A stretch of DNA of 64,000 nucleotides. Source: Symbiodinium sp. CCMP2592 (taxonomy: Eukaryota; Sar; Dinophyceae; Suessiales; Symbiodiniaceae). The first letter of the stretch is position 1. Every line of letters begins with the position of its first letter. A program made the position numbers and the translations under genes. The stretch is from positions 861,881 through 925,880 of the forward strand of contig CAJNDT010002001.1 in NCBI GenBank assembly GCA_905221615.1. Reading direction: 5' to 3'. The notes below the pieces were generated by a model. It was not told the DNA's origin and did not search any database. It saw nothing but the letters and a program-made list of their open reading frames with translations. Shown in pieces: positions 9,699 through 22,137 of this stretch.

Positions 9699-10105
9699 GT
9701 GGCAGAGGAGCACCAGGAAAAGAAGGTGCCAGTCCTTCAACACAGGATTCAGAAATCAAGACCACTGAATGAGGATCCCTTTACAAGGATTCACTGCGAA
9801 AATTTGGATAGCGTTGAGGATTCAAGGCCTGCCTTCGGAAGGCTTACGGAGATTGGGACGCATAGGCCGAGGAGGATTCCCCCAGGTTGCAAGGGGCCGA
9901 GCGTCCGAGCCGGAAATCTCAATAGGATTTGGGTATATGGGAGTTTCCGAAAATAGGGGACCCTAATATAGTACCCTAAATAGTAGGATCCTTCTTATAA
10001 GGACCCCTAAATAAGGTACCCTAATTTTCGGAAACGCCCATATGTTCTGCCCGGCTTCCAGAAAAGGTTTTTCATGATGTTACAAACGTCTGGACAGTTT
10101 ACTAG
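9699..10105 (+). CDS. unrecognised two-exon 3' gene end split by a family A element
   Basis: The plus-strand frame is open from 9699 (MAEEHQEKK) to 9932 (NLNRIW). Intron 9933-10066 (GT...AG, 134 bp) holds the element 9939-10039. The next exon, 10067-10105, adds VFHDVTNVWTVY and a stop. Junction phase is 0 on both sides and the acceptor is followed by G. The ATG at 9699 need not be the true start. No family recognised. Confidence 0.4.
9939..10039. mobile_element. family A palindromic element with ATAT target duplication
   Basis: GGGAGTTTCCGAAAATAGGG pairs with CTAATTTTCGGAAACGCCC. ATAT flanks both ends (9935-9938 and 10040-10043). The core is TAGTAGGATCCTTCTTATAA. Confidence 0.9.
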
Positions 10106-10760
10106 GATAGCCAGCAAGCCCCAAACCCGGCCGGATTGTGCAGTCGAGTTTAGGGTGCCAACATCTTGTATCGTCGCCCCGTCATCTAATCTAACTCCAA
10201 GCCCAAAATAGCCTACTTTTGGTCCAAGTAGGTTTTACACGTACTGAGCGGGGAGGTTGAATCGCACGTGCGGTGCCTCGCCTCGCGGACTGGCACAAGC
10301 CCCTTCGTGTTGCCTCCGGCCGAGATCTTAGTGAGTTTAGGTCCGCCTTAGTTCCTGTTTACGGTTCATTACTGTTGGGAGAGTGCGGAATTCACAATTC
10401 AATGGAGATGGTATGTCTGTGTGTATGCGATTCTGGATGCATGTACATGTGTCACAGTCTTCTAACACAACAAATAACCTATTGACTTCAATTCTCAGGC
10501 CCAGCGAGGGGTGAACGGCCTCCCATCCAAAGCTGAGTGTCGATGTCGACGAAGCAAGGTGACGCAGTGCATGTGCCTGGCGAGGATGCCGAGAAGCTTC
10601 GCAAACTCACACGGTATCCGACTCCCTCGACCCCAGTCAACAAGATCTCAAGCCCGTTGAACCCCTCTCAATGCAGGTTCTGTGGTGCAGAGCCTTCTGC
10701 TTACGGGCAAACACTCGGTGTCGATGAACATATGTGTCTATCGGAATACCGTTTTCGAAG

Positions 10761-10793
<33 letters not shown>

Positions 10794-11767
10794 TGCTTGC
10801 TTGCTTGCGAAGGGGTATGGGTGCAAGCACCCCGGCCCGAAGGCCAACCCCCCCACGGTTCGCAACCATCCGGTCTGACAGGCCCCTTCCGGGGTGAGAG
10901 ATTGTCTCGTTCCCCCACCTGTGCTTGTAACCCATCCCCCCCAAAACACCCCTTCTAAGACCATCACCATAACAGACCAGCAAGCACCAGGTGGGTCATC
11001 CGAGGTCCCTCCAGAAACAACTACGCTAACTACGCTTTCTCTCTCTCTCTCTGTCTTTCGCCAGGGCTGCAGGGAAAGCGAGCGACCCTTCCCCTCGCGC
11101 AAGTGCGACCGACCCCGCATGTCTCTCTCTCACTTTGTCTCTCGATCTCTCGTTGTCTCTCTGTCTTACATTTGTGTTGGTGTTCAATCTATCTATCTAT
11201 CCATCTATCGCCCTGGCTAACCTATTCATCTACCCATTTAACAATCCATTTGCCATCGAATTGCTAAACTGTATGCATACACATGCATGCATCCATGCAC
11301 AAGCAAATCGGCCTAGAAGCACGTACACACTCACACTCCTGCATATGTACATATATATATATATGTACATATACATATACATAGACATAGACATAGACAT
11401 ATACATATACACAAACATACATACATACATACATACATACATACACATATACACTTATAAATATAAACACACACATGTACATACTTGCATCTATCATGTA
11501 TACGAGTATCTGCATGTATACAGATATCAATATGAAGGCCTTTGCAGGTTGTATCAAGCTATAGCGAAGCTGCGGCGGCCCACCTGTGCCTCTGCGCGAT
11601 TGCCAGGGCGGTCTCACCATGAACGTTGCGTTGTTGTGCCTACAACCACATTCAGGCATTTTATTCTGATGAACCATATTACAAAACTGCTTGAAGACTC
11701 TGAGTTCGCATCTTCAGGACGGCATGTGATGCTCCAACTCGTGCATGGCCTGTGCCCCGCAAAGTAG
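10106..11767. other. CT and CATA microsatellites; no gene resolved
   Basis: (CT)n lies at 10768-10796 and 11037-11060, CTAT repeats at 11190-11210, and TATA/CATA repeats at 11345-11480. Plus 10537-10730 is open (DAEKLRKLTRYPTP) but in competing frames. Plus 11545-11625 reads VVSSYSEAAAAHLCLCAIAR after an AG|G and may be an upstream exon of 11768-11848. Confidence 0.45.
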
Positions 11768-11848
11768 GAGGAGGTTCAGGCAGTCCAGCTGACCCAGCTC
11801 GGCAGCCTCTTGCACAAACTTATAGGGGAGATGTTTCGAGATTTTTAG
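11768..11848 (+). CDS. terminal exon of an unrecognised gene
   Basis: After AAAGTAG the plus strand reads EEVQAVQLTQLGSLLHKLIG then EMFRDF and TAG. Composition and frame fit an amphipathic helix with GC-rich third positions. An upstream exon may lie at about 11545-11625. No family recognised. Confidence 0.45.
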   Translation, partial: EEVQAVQLTQLGSLLHKLIGEMFRDF

Positions 11849-13345
11849 GGATCACAGCTTCCGAGACCCGAAGCCCCACCGGGGACGAGGCCTTCGGCTA
11901 TTCGTCGCTTCGACTTCTTTGGCTTAGAAGCTTAGAGCCCGCTCAGTCTAAAGGGTTTCGGACTGCTCTCGAACCAACATTTTTTCGGAAGGGGGGGGGG
12001 AAGTCGGTGTGGATCTGTAGACTTTATGGACCAAAGGGAGTTGCCCGCTTAGGCAAAACACGATGCTCACTGAGCACCTGAGCATAAGGGATGGGGCCCC
12101 CCGAGGTGCCCGAGCTCAGACTGGCCAAGAGCAGCTTTTCGGGTGTCTGAAAGCTCAGCCATGCATCCAAGCCTCAGAGACTCAAAACTCAAAGTGTTGG
12201 CCCAGAATGCCAATGTACTCTAAACACTCTACAAAACAGCAGGGCCCGCCCCGATAGGAAAAACGGGATGCCACCCCTCAGCGCGATCTGCAATGCCTTT
12301 CTCGGAACCCTCCCGATCCGGCGCCTTCAAAAAATGAGGTCATTAGCGTGTGCCTTCAAAATCCTGGGTCATGATACTACTTTGCGTCGATGACCTTGGA
12401 TTTCGCCTACATTTGCGTAGCCTGGTTTTGCGGCATTTATGGTTCCATAATTGGGGTCATATTATACTATTAATATACTATATTTGTACTATATGTATAC
12501 TATATTTATACTACGTTTATACTACTTACTGTATATGTTACTATATATACACACAACATATATATATATACACATTATTATTATTGTTATTATTTTTATT
12601 ACTATTATTATTATTATATTATTTATACATATATACATATATACATATATACATATATACATATATCGTATATGTGCACGATGTAGGTGTGTATATATAT
12701 ATACACATAACACTGTATATCCAAACTTTTATCTTTTTATGTATATATATATATATATGTATACACATACTATATCTACGACTTTTCAAGTATTGTGTAT
12801 AGATTCTCTATTTACATTACATATGCGCAAATTCATAATATATATATATATATATATACACACACATATTTACACTTTCTACTTTTTGCGATATACTATA
12901 TACGTATACATAAACAGTTTATTATTTACGATTTACTACATACTATATGCTCTTTATATACACGGTTCAAATACTACACATACACTAAGTATACATGTAT
13001 ATATACTCTCTCTCTCTCTCTATATATATATATATTGTATATACTTATACTATCTACTATAGACCTTATATTTTCTACTATGAACTTTGTTCTAACACTA
13101 TATACTGTATACTGTTTACTACATACTGTATACGATATACTATATACTAAGTACTTTATACATGCATATAATATAACATACTAGTTTGAATATCTGCTGG
13201 TACTACAAGACACATCTATATGTTTGTTGTTTATAATTGGATATTCATAACAATGCAATCATACACTGTATACCTGCCAACACACTTGTATCTCACATGT
13301 GCATATATGCGTGTGGGTTATACGCGGTTTCAAAATGAATGTGAA

Positions 13346-13385
<40 letters not shown>

Positions 13386-13600
13386 ATATATATATATATA
13401 TGTATGATCACTACGACGACAAGCACGACATGGAGTACACAGATATGTCGTTCGGCACATTTACGCCACATTTCTCTAACGCGGTATATCCAAGGATTGC
13501 AGATAGTGCATCTTTTGCATTAAGATGTGACAAGTACAGATATACATGCCTACCGAGCTTATGCTCGCGATTTCTGTAGCTATCTCATAATCATTCATAA
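11849..13600. repeat. AT-rich microsatellite region
   Basis: From about 12450 to 13200 the sequence is TATAC, TTATTA and CTATATA repeats; (TA)n lies at 13349-13402. The apparent Tyr/Ile-rich frames are repeat translations. Nothing recognised in 11849-12450. Confidence 0.8.
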
Positions 13601-14813
13601 TCCATAAGCGGCGGTTGCTGCCATAAAATGGATTCTGCTTCCGTAAACTAGCGCATGATTCCATCAAATGGCGGATGCTTAAATCCCTAAATAGCTCATG
13701 CTTCCACGGTAGGAAAGCAGTAACAGGTGGCGTGGACGATTTAGTAGCATTGTAAATGCCTCTAGTAAGCACTATCTCCTACGTATTTACTCGTGTGCCT
13801 GTATCATATGCTCAGACAGAGCGTAGTTCGAGGCTTAGATCTTTCGTGAAATTTCATTCGGCTCCTACTAGTCCTATTATCGGTTCGGGAACGCAGCCAT
13901 TGAACCCTGAAGCCGTCAATCCACCAAATGTGCCATTATGATTGGCAAGGCAAGGCCGTAAAACCGTTATATATGGCCAAACGAACTGGTTGATGGGATT
14001 ATGAACGTACTGGTGGTTTCCGGTGCCCCAAATTCGCGTAACGGAGGTTTTCATCGCAGGTATTACTCACCTCATACACACGTAATCCTAGTCCGAGCCC
14101 TGGTTCTCACCAAGACAACTTTCTATCACTCAGCTCATTCATCTGTATGTAAAGGGCGCGCAGTTTCCAAAAACTTCCCTATTTTCCTCATATGTACAAT
14201 GCACAGGTTCTGTTTGACCCTCCCCTTCTTGTGTTTTTGGACATCGGCAACATCCTGGTTAATTATCTAGCATCATCCTTTTTGCATGGAGTAGATTCCA
14301 CTGCATGTCTGTTTGTCACAATACAACGAAAAATCGTGCTTGACACAGCGGCATGTCAACACAGAGTTGCTTTAAGGTTGGGGGTAGTTGTTCTTCTATG
14401 TTCCAGGTGATGAGGCCTGTTAAGCAGCTTTCGTGGAGTCCAAAGCAGTGGCTATCCGCACAACCAGAGTTTGCACCCAGATACTGGAATCATAGCTAAC
14501 TCATGAATCTAAGTCGTTGTACTTGTGATATTGATATCCACTGTGCGATCAAAATCCATTTTGTATGAGGTGCTATGAGTCCGTGCCCATGAAGAATATC
14601 TCCTGCTCCGGCCAATGCAAACCCCATCATTCATCCCTTCAGTCTGCTATCGTCCTCACGGCACCTGTTATAGCCAGTGGCAAAATTCCCCGACATTGTC
14701 CGCATAGTGCGCGAAGCAACATAGAACAACACACTTTGACTCTTATCATAGGTTTCGACCCACGCAATCTAGAAGTGTGCATTTCTTATATTGCCGGCCT
14801 TAACCTTTATTAA
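13601..14813. other. no gene resolved
   Basis: Short open frames on both strands, none with recognisable motifs or supported splice sites. Confidence 0.4.
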
Positions 14814-14976
14814 GCCCCTTCTGTTCTTCCCCAAACGCCGGAAATCTCCAAAATCCTGCTTCGGGTTGGCATCATTTCTCGGCACCACAACGACATCCGT
14901 GAACTCAGTGAAGCCACAGCTCTGTTTTGTAGGCCCTTGAATTTCCACTCCACTTCGCCTGAGCTTCCGGTATAAT
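14814..14976. CDS. candidate coding stretch, both strands open
   Basis: Plus reads TPEISKILLRVGIISRHHND then IRELSEATALFCRP and ends TAA at about 14976. Minus over the same bases reads CGFTEFTDVVVVPRNDANPK then QDFGDFRRL. Third-position GC does not decide between them. Unrecognised. Confidence 0.3.
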
Positions 14977-15414
14977 GCCTCGAAGTAAAGAGAACCTGGG
15001 GCAGAGGGTGCGAGCCAATAAAGTCACTAAAGCATAAAACCAGCAAGCCTTCAAGCTATTCATCCACCAGAACAATCGAGTTATAGACCAACCGGGAAAA
15101 TTCAATAGCAACAGAAACACCTCCGCAATTTGACATGGATGTTCACGCTTCTTCAGCGTCGAAGACGGGTGGTTCTCCAAACAAACACGCGAGATCTTCC
15201 GCTCTCAATGCTTCATTCAAGGGACAAACTCAATGTTGAACCTAATTATTGTGTCGTGTTCATGCTTTGTTTCTCGGTGGCAATGCTCGCGGAAGGTTGT
15301 TCTTGTGAATGTGTGGTGTAGTGTCGTCTGAGTGACGGGAAGTAAGACCATGCGGGACAAGGTTCTATGAAGCGAACGGATCATTTGGGCAGGGGGGTGG
15401 GTGGGGCGTGCCAT

Positions 15415-15479
15415 ATGCGTATACATGCACATATACATACACATATACATACACATATACATATAGATGGTTATATGTG

Positions 15480-15510
<31 letters not shown>

Positions 15511-15520
15511 GTATGTACAC
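15415..15520. repeat. CATATACATACA microsatellite
   Basis: Tandem CATATACACA and TATA units. Confidence 0.9.
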
Positions 15521-15664
15521 GCGATCACAATACTGCGTGCATAGATACGGGGCTCGAAAAAATTAAGACGACTGACCACAACCGGAGGACTGCTGCCTGC
15601 ATGGTAGGGTATGTAATGTAGTGTTGGTACACAGGCCTGCTACAGGATGCACAGGGAATGCGAC

Positions 15665-15745
15665 GGAGCGAGCGAGAGAGAGAGAGAGAGAGACAAAGAC
15701 AGCGAGTCAGAGAGTGATAAACAGAGAGAGAGAGGGCGAGAGAGA
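15665..15745. repeat. GA microsatellite
   Basis: (GAGA)n with interruptions. Confidence 0.9.
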
Positions 15746-16277
15746 TGCCAAGAGACCACAAATATGAGTTTCTTCGAAACAAGGTTCAGACACGTGTTTT
15801 GAATGTGTTTTGCAAGCTTTCCACACATAGGGGTATATTGCTGTCGGACATTGCGCTACTCGGAGTTTTAGTCTGCGCGGCTACCGGGGTTCGCTGGATG
15901 TGGGTTCGATTCTGCACTGCTTCTGCAAGGAAGCATTGGTTGGCCTGCAGCTGGATTCGTGTTGACGTTCTTCATAGCTAGTTTTCTGCAAATTCTTACA
16001 GTTGCCTGTTTCGAGCAACGTTTACCGAGCCACCTACTCGATGCAAAGAGGTAAGCACATTTAAATACCCTCCAACCGCAACTTATGTTTTGCCAGAGAT
16101 CCTCACAACCTTCCTGAGCAATCTATGCTGCTTCCTGCTCTAGCACAATTACACCCTCGCCCTTCCTGATCCATGATGGCTTACACGAAATCACAACTCA
16201 GCCGCGCGTTCGGTCAAAATGCTCCCCTAAACGGTGGCTTTGCCACCCGTACCCTTTGCCCAGGCTGAGCACGGCAA

Positions 16278-16405
16278 ACGAAAATCACGCAAAATCACGC
16301 GAAATCACGTGAAATCACGCGGCCGCGTTTTGCGGAAGAGCTTTGGCCCTTTTAAAGGCATTCGCGGAAATCACGCAAAATCACGCTAAATCACGCGCAA
16401 TCTCG
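16278..16405. repeat. minisatellite of 10-bp AAATCACGC units
   Basis: Repeats of AAAATCACGC, GAAATCACGC and GAAATCACGT at 16280-16322 and again at 16365-16405, separated by a GCGGCCGCG-containing spacer. Confidence 0.85.
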
Positions 16406-16409
16406 TCCT

Positions 16410-19235
16410 TTCAAGTGCCCCCAGGGCCTCCCGAATCCTTGGATCTCCGCCTCACAAACTGGGCGGGTCTGGGGGTCTTGGGAGGATGGGCGGCGTATCC
16501 AGGTGCAAAACCATGTGCGGGGGGATGGAGTTGCCGGCCAATGCCAGAAAGAAGCACTTCTGTCACACTTTACCAACATTCCACCATGATTTTGGCAAAG
16601 TCTGATGCTCATGATTTTTTGTAGGGGGGCTGAGGACGATTGCTGCTCGGGAGTGGCATCACTCGTCAGACCTAGTACGTATTCGGTTTCATGTAGCTGA
16701 TGGTCAGCAACCCTATCGCTGTAGGTTTCTTATTGGGTTTGGGTGGTGATTTCGACGAACCAGGACCTGGAAAGATCTGTGCATGTACATATCGTGTCTA
16801 TACATGTATGTATACATATATATATATAGTTATCTACTTTCAGGGTCCTTTTTTTCATTTAATATTAATAGCCTAAATCGCCTGGCCCGGATATGTCCAC
16901 GGGTATCTTTCAAGGCTCGCTGGGCTTGCTGGTCCAGTACTCACACCGGCATGCATACACTAGGGTTTCGATCAGTACGTACTAATGTATACATGAAAAC
17001 ATACAGAACATATAGGGCTATAGGCTCCTGAAATACATATAATTACACAAGGACTACAAGTAAATATACACACAAATACACACAGAAATGCAAACGTAGG
17101 TATATTGCTGTCTGCTTTGCACACAGATCCTCCATTTCGGCTTGACTGCACCCTTCTTGCAACCTTTATCATGCGCCAAAGCTACCCAACCGAAACCGGT
17201 ACGGCTCCCTATAGAAAGCGGTTCATCCTTTCATGAAAATCTTCAGTTTGCCGCTGTGACTGATTAAGTACCCAGGACCTCGCCATCAAACCACTAGTGC
17301 ACTACTGCAGTCAGCTGGCCCCGATGGCGCACCAGAGGCACGAAGCGTGCAACTTTTGTTTTTCCATTTACTTTGCCGCCGTCTTGATTTAAGTACTCGT
17401 TTGCCCATGTCAAATGCTCAGACAGAGTGTACTTCGCGGATTAATGAAATGTTTAGGGCATTAAGGTTACAATGAAACCTATCCAGCAGCCCAATTGGTT
17501 TCCAGCTGGGCGGGTGGGAAAAATTGGTTAGCCGTGCTGCCGTCAAATCATTCAGTCTGCTCCTATATATGGTCGGTTCGGGATAGCAACCAGTAAACCC
17601 TCCAGCCATCAGTCTATCGATTTTGCAATGACGTTAAGATGCTCATACGTCCAAATTAACTCATCTGCGAGATTGTTGATGTAATGGCTAAAGCCTAGCA
17701 ATTTCGGTCTCCGACGCCCAAACTTTATCCCTGTTATGAAATTGTCCTAGCGTGTAGTACGCATCTCAGGCACACTTAATCCTTTCAAGCCAATACCATC
17801 TTTGAGCAGTTATCTCGCGCATCTGCATGTGACTGCTTCGTGTCAGCATGGCGAATAAGTTCAATAGACATCTGATGGGAATGCAACGTATGTGTGTAGG
17901 TGTCATCGAGGCAATACGCAAACAAAAAGACTGCGGACGTGAAACAAAAAGAATGTTCTATGACGCGAACGGAAGCTGGATCAATGGGCCTACAAGCGTC
18001 TAGCATATTCATGTGTATATGTATATATATATATATAATATATACCGATTTACACATAAAGGTTAATCCTTTGCATACATATACATGCATGTATCTTATG
18101 TATGTTGTCTGTAGGGGGATATAGATATTTCATCTATTCCACGATTTGTCACTAAAAACGTTACCGACGTAGGGTATGATTTCCAGTGCGGGGAGTCCAG
18201 GATATGTTGTTTTTTTTGGGTGTCCGTGGTTTTTTAAGTGAAAGTTAGGAGGTACGGTTAACCCCGGCCACTCCGCCCCCCCCCCCACCCTCGTCCTCCC
18301 CAAATTTTCACGCACCCCGTATGTGCATGACATGCGCTCGGTGAAAACCCCAGACTACGCGAGCAAGTGCATTGATATCGATATCAAGTTGACTACAGGT
18401 TGAGAATGTATTCGGTGCACTATGCATTTGCGGTCCCAGCAATAGATCTCCATGTATGTATCGATGAATTTTTGTATGTAGATGTTATACCACTGTATGT
18501 TCACTTGTGCATCGAACAGCCCAGCTCTAGTCCATGCAATCTCAAGTTTCCCGGCTGCTAACAGCACTGCATTGTGCTACCATAGCACAGGAAACCTCAC
18601 AACACATTACTCTTTTGATAATATACCTAGGCAATCTAGTCAATTTAGTATTTTGGTGGAGAGCCATGCGGTGCCGTGACGCTGAAGGATGCTTTTGATT
18701 CCGTTAACGAGCTGTCCTGCATTTCCCGAATTCTGAACTCTCAAATTTTAGCCCCAGCGTTTTGACGAGCGGTTTTAGGCGGATCGGGAGCTTCTGCGGC
18801 TTGTGCTGTGAATTAATGACTGTCAAGGGAAAGAAAACCTCCCAACTACGAACATGCCCACAATCTCATGAACCTGCGGCTCCGTGGCTTTCAGCAATCC
18901 TGGTTTAAAGCTATCGGGCTCCGGGGGCGGGATCAAGTTGTAGTTTCAAGGGTCTCGCTTCAGAGAGCTTTTGGGTATAGTATCATACGTTCATGCGGCT
19001 GCCCAGTTTCAAAAGTATTTTGCCAGCATAGATCGGCCACTTAATTTCACAGACTGTTACATTCTGTGTACATACCATTTAGCGGACTGTGATTGTTTTG
19101 TATACTTTCGAGACCTCCATGTTGCGGAAACAGTTGTTTCCAGAATGACAACCATTTCTGCGATCATATGCTGGGCTACGCCCCAAGAGCAAGCAGATGT
19201 ATCGTAGCAAAGCTTGCATATATGGATTTCGAGCA
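16410..19235. other. no gene resolved; short AT repeats
   Basis: Small TATA tracts near 16800 and 18020; a C/G-rich stretch at 18270-18305. No exon with supportable splice sites found by eye. Confidence 0.4.
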
Positions 19236-19759
19236 CAACCATTACGATTGCTGCCGCTGTCATGCTATTGCTATCACTACTGCTACTGCTATTGTTGCCA
19301 CTACTGCTACTATTGCTAATATTACGACTGTTACTATTCCTATTACCATCGCTACTAGTATACATGCTATTACTAATACTATCACGACTACTGTTACTTG
19401 TACTATTTTACGATAAATACTAATATTGCCATTACGGTTACTATAACTAACATTATTACTAGTACTATTGTGATTACTATTACTATTACTCGTATTATTA
19501 CTGTTACTATTACCATTACTCATACTATTACTAGTACTACTACTATCCATTACTATTACAACTAGTATCCTATTATTGTTAATACTACCATCGTTATTTC
19601 TATTTGTATTTCTTTTACTCTTGCGATTACTATCACTATTACTATTGTCCTTACTATTACTATTACCAGTGCCATTACTATTACTATCAGTATTACTATA
19701 GCTACTATTCCTACTAATACTACTATTACCAGTACTAATACTAGTACTAGTACTGCTAT

Positions 19760-19805
<46 letters not shown>

Positions 19806-20186
19806 GCTGCTACTTTAACTTGTATTTTTTACCAATATCTGGGTAGTAAATTATACCTTATACTGTGTTCTATTCCATTTACACTTTTTGTATATAATGT
19901 TGGTATTATACTTTGATGAAATATTACTATACTATAATACACACTATACACTATATATTGATAGTTTACTACTAATACTAATACTAATACTAATACTAAT
20001 ACTAGTACGAATACTGATACGAATACGCATCCGAATACTAATAGTAATACTAATACTCATACTAATACGAATACTAATACTAATACTAATAGTAATACTA
20101 ATACTAATACTAGTGCTAATACTAATACTAATACTAATCCTAATCCTAATACTAATACTCATACTAATACTAATACTAGTACTAAG

Positions 20187-20228
<42 letters not shown>

Positions 20229-20229
20229 G

Positions 20230-20268
<39 letters not shown>

Positions 20269-20345
20269 GTACTAATACGAATATTAATACTAATATTAAT
20301 ACTAATACTAATACTAGTACTTGTACCAGTACTATAGTACTATAG
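19236..20345. repeat. TAC/ACT triplet and TACTAA hexamer repeat tract
   Basis: Degenerate TACTATTAC units run at 19240-19760, pure (TAC)n at about 19755-19805, (TACTAA)n at 19970-20180, (TAC)n at 20185-20265, then TACTAAT units again to 20345. Frames encoding poly-Leu/Ile or poly-Ser/Val are repeat artefacts. Confidence 0.9.
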
Positions 20346-20490
20346 TACATGTTGGTATATGGTATGTATATACACATATACAAGTACGTACATACATTAT
20401 GTTAAACAGCCTCCTGACGCAAATGACAGCGAAAATCGCTGTCATGCCCCGCGCACCCCTGAGACAATGACATGGCCACGTATGCAATAT

Positions 20491-21309
20491 TTACAGGCAT
20501 GGATCTGGAGGGGAAGTGGCTGGCTTTCTTTTCAGAAGCCGAGAACATTGCAAGGGCCTCCCCAAATAGATCCGAATTTCATGCAGCCCATCTCTCCCCA
20601 ACCTCTTGCAAACCCGGAAGACCTGAAAATCTCGAACGGGCTGGCCGGCCTGGTGCAAGGGTACCTGCCCATCGCTATCCGCCAGGTTGGGATTGGCCTC
20701 CCGCATTGAAAGCCGTGTAGCAGTAGCATCTGCAAGGACAAAGCTGTCTGACAGGCTAGCTGCGAAGCATCAGTCGCAATCCAGGATGCGGGAACAAAAT
20801 GTCTTCCACTTTGGGCTGGCATCGTGCCGCCGCCCTGAAGTAGGGGCGAGCAGGTGGCCTGAGCATCGAGCAGCACCTTCAGCACCACGGGGAAGCCGTA
20901 TCGGCACCTATCCGTCGAGCGATGCTGGAATCACGAAATTCTCCGTTACAAGAAGGCTTACTCTTGGGGTTGCTACTGAGTTTATGGTTACCATAACGAT
21001 CGCTATAAGGTTTGCTGAAAGATGAGGTGAAGCTTTCCCTGCAATGTTGGCGAATGCCCGCGCAAAGCATGACGAGGCCAATTTCAACGAGCAGGGTGGA
21101 TGTGTTGACTATGGATGCCACTTCTGCATTGACCCACGTCTTTGTAGTCCTTTGAGCGGTCGTGGCGTGCTGATGATATGATAGGCTGCTGAGCAACGCC
21201 CTGCTAGCCTGACCTGCAACTTGCGTACGCCTTCCCTTTCGGCATGCTTGTAGACGGGCAGCGCTGCACTAACCAGTATGCTGGCAAATAGAAGGAAGAC
21301 TTCGAAGAC
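20491..21309 (-). CDS. ankyrin-repeat protein fragment, several exons
   Basis: Proposed minus-strand exons are 21209-21309 (VFEVFLLFASILVSAALPVY then KHAEREGVRKLQV), about 21040-21149 (TTKTWVNAEVASIVNTSTLL and a hydrophobic stretch), 20859-20907 (CRYGFPVVLKVLLDAQ) and 20491-20697 (ANPNLADSDGQVPLHQ, then a tail to a stop at 20491). The last two join in phase as LLDAQANPNLADSDGQVPLH, a clear ankyrin repeat core, and the first two join across a GC-AG intron. The link from the second exon to the third is not resolved. The two upstream exons are more hydrophobic and may encode membrane helices, or belong to another gene. Confidence 0.55.
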
Positions 21310-22137
21310 CTGATCATGCTCGTCCCGCTATACAGTCACTATTCACTATCCACCGTCTTCTCACCAGGGCCCGCACGTGAGCATCAAAGGTGTCGTGAGA
21401 GTGATGTCAGTTCGATCCACCTAGGGCAAAGAAGCTTTCGGGATCTTAGCGTTCAGGGTTCAAGGGTTATACGTCCGACAGCGAGGCGAGATCAAGCTGT
21501 CAGCGAACTTTCGATGCACAAGAGCTCTGTTTAAGGATCAAGCCTTGAACCAAAGTTCTGTCCCTGATTGAGAACCCGATCAGGGAAGATGCCGGACCAA
21601 TAGCCGTATAACTTTCAGTTTTAACCTGTCAGTAAGCGTCTTTAAGCGAACATATTTTGTTCAGACAGAACCTGGACCGTGACGGCTAGCACTCTCCCAA
21701 CCCCCAAAAAGGCTCTCCCCATAATGAGACCCCAAAACCCTAAACCTAAATCTCTGGAGGGGCAAAACCTGAGACCCACATCCGAGGATCCGAGCCATAG
21801 CGGAGCGCTGCAGCAAAAAGAGCGCGCTCGGCGCGGACCCTCCCGCGGCGGCATAGTGGAGCGCCTTCGCTGATACAGATGTAAAGATACGAAGAACATA
21901 TGCATACATACATACCTATCACGTACATACATAAATACATAGGTTGTTGGGTGCATCAGAGTAGGGTTGCTGACAAGAATCACATACAACAGTTCGACAG
22001 TACCACAGCTCGAAGCCACTGAAGAACTCAAAGTCTGAAGTTCTGTGAGCTTGTGAAGCTTTCAGCTCCACAAGAGTAAGATGGGGGCCTTGATAATGAC
22101 CATAATGACAATAGGGCTAGTGTAGGGACTTCCGGAG

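Noticed and set aside
14565-15046. A confident gene at the 14.8-kb open stretch
   Set aside because: Both strands look equally coding and no splice sites could be fixed, so it is listed only as an uncertain stretch.
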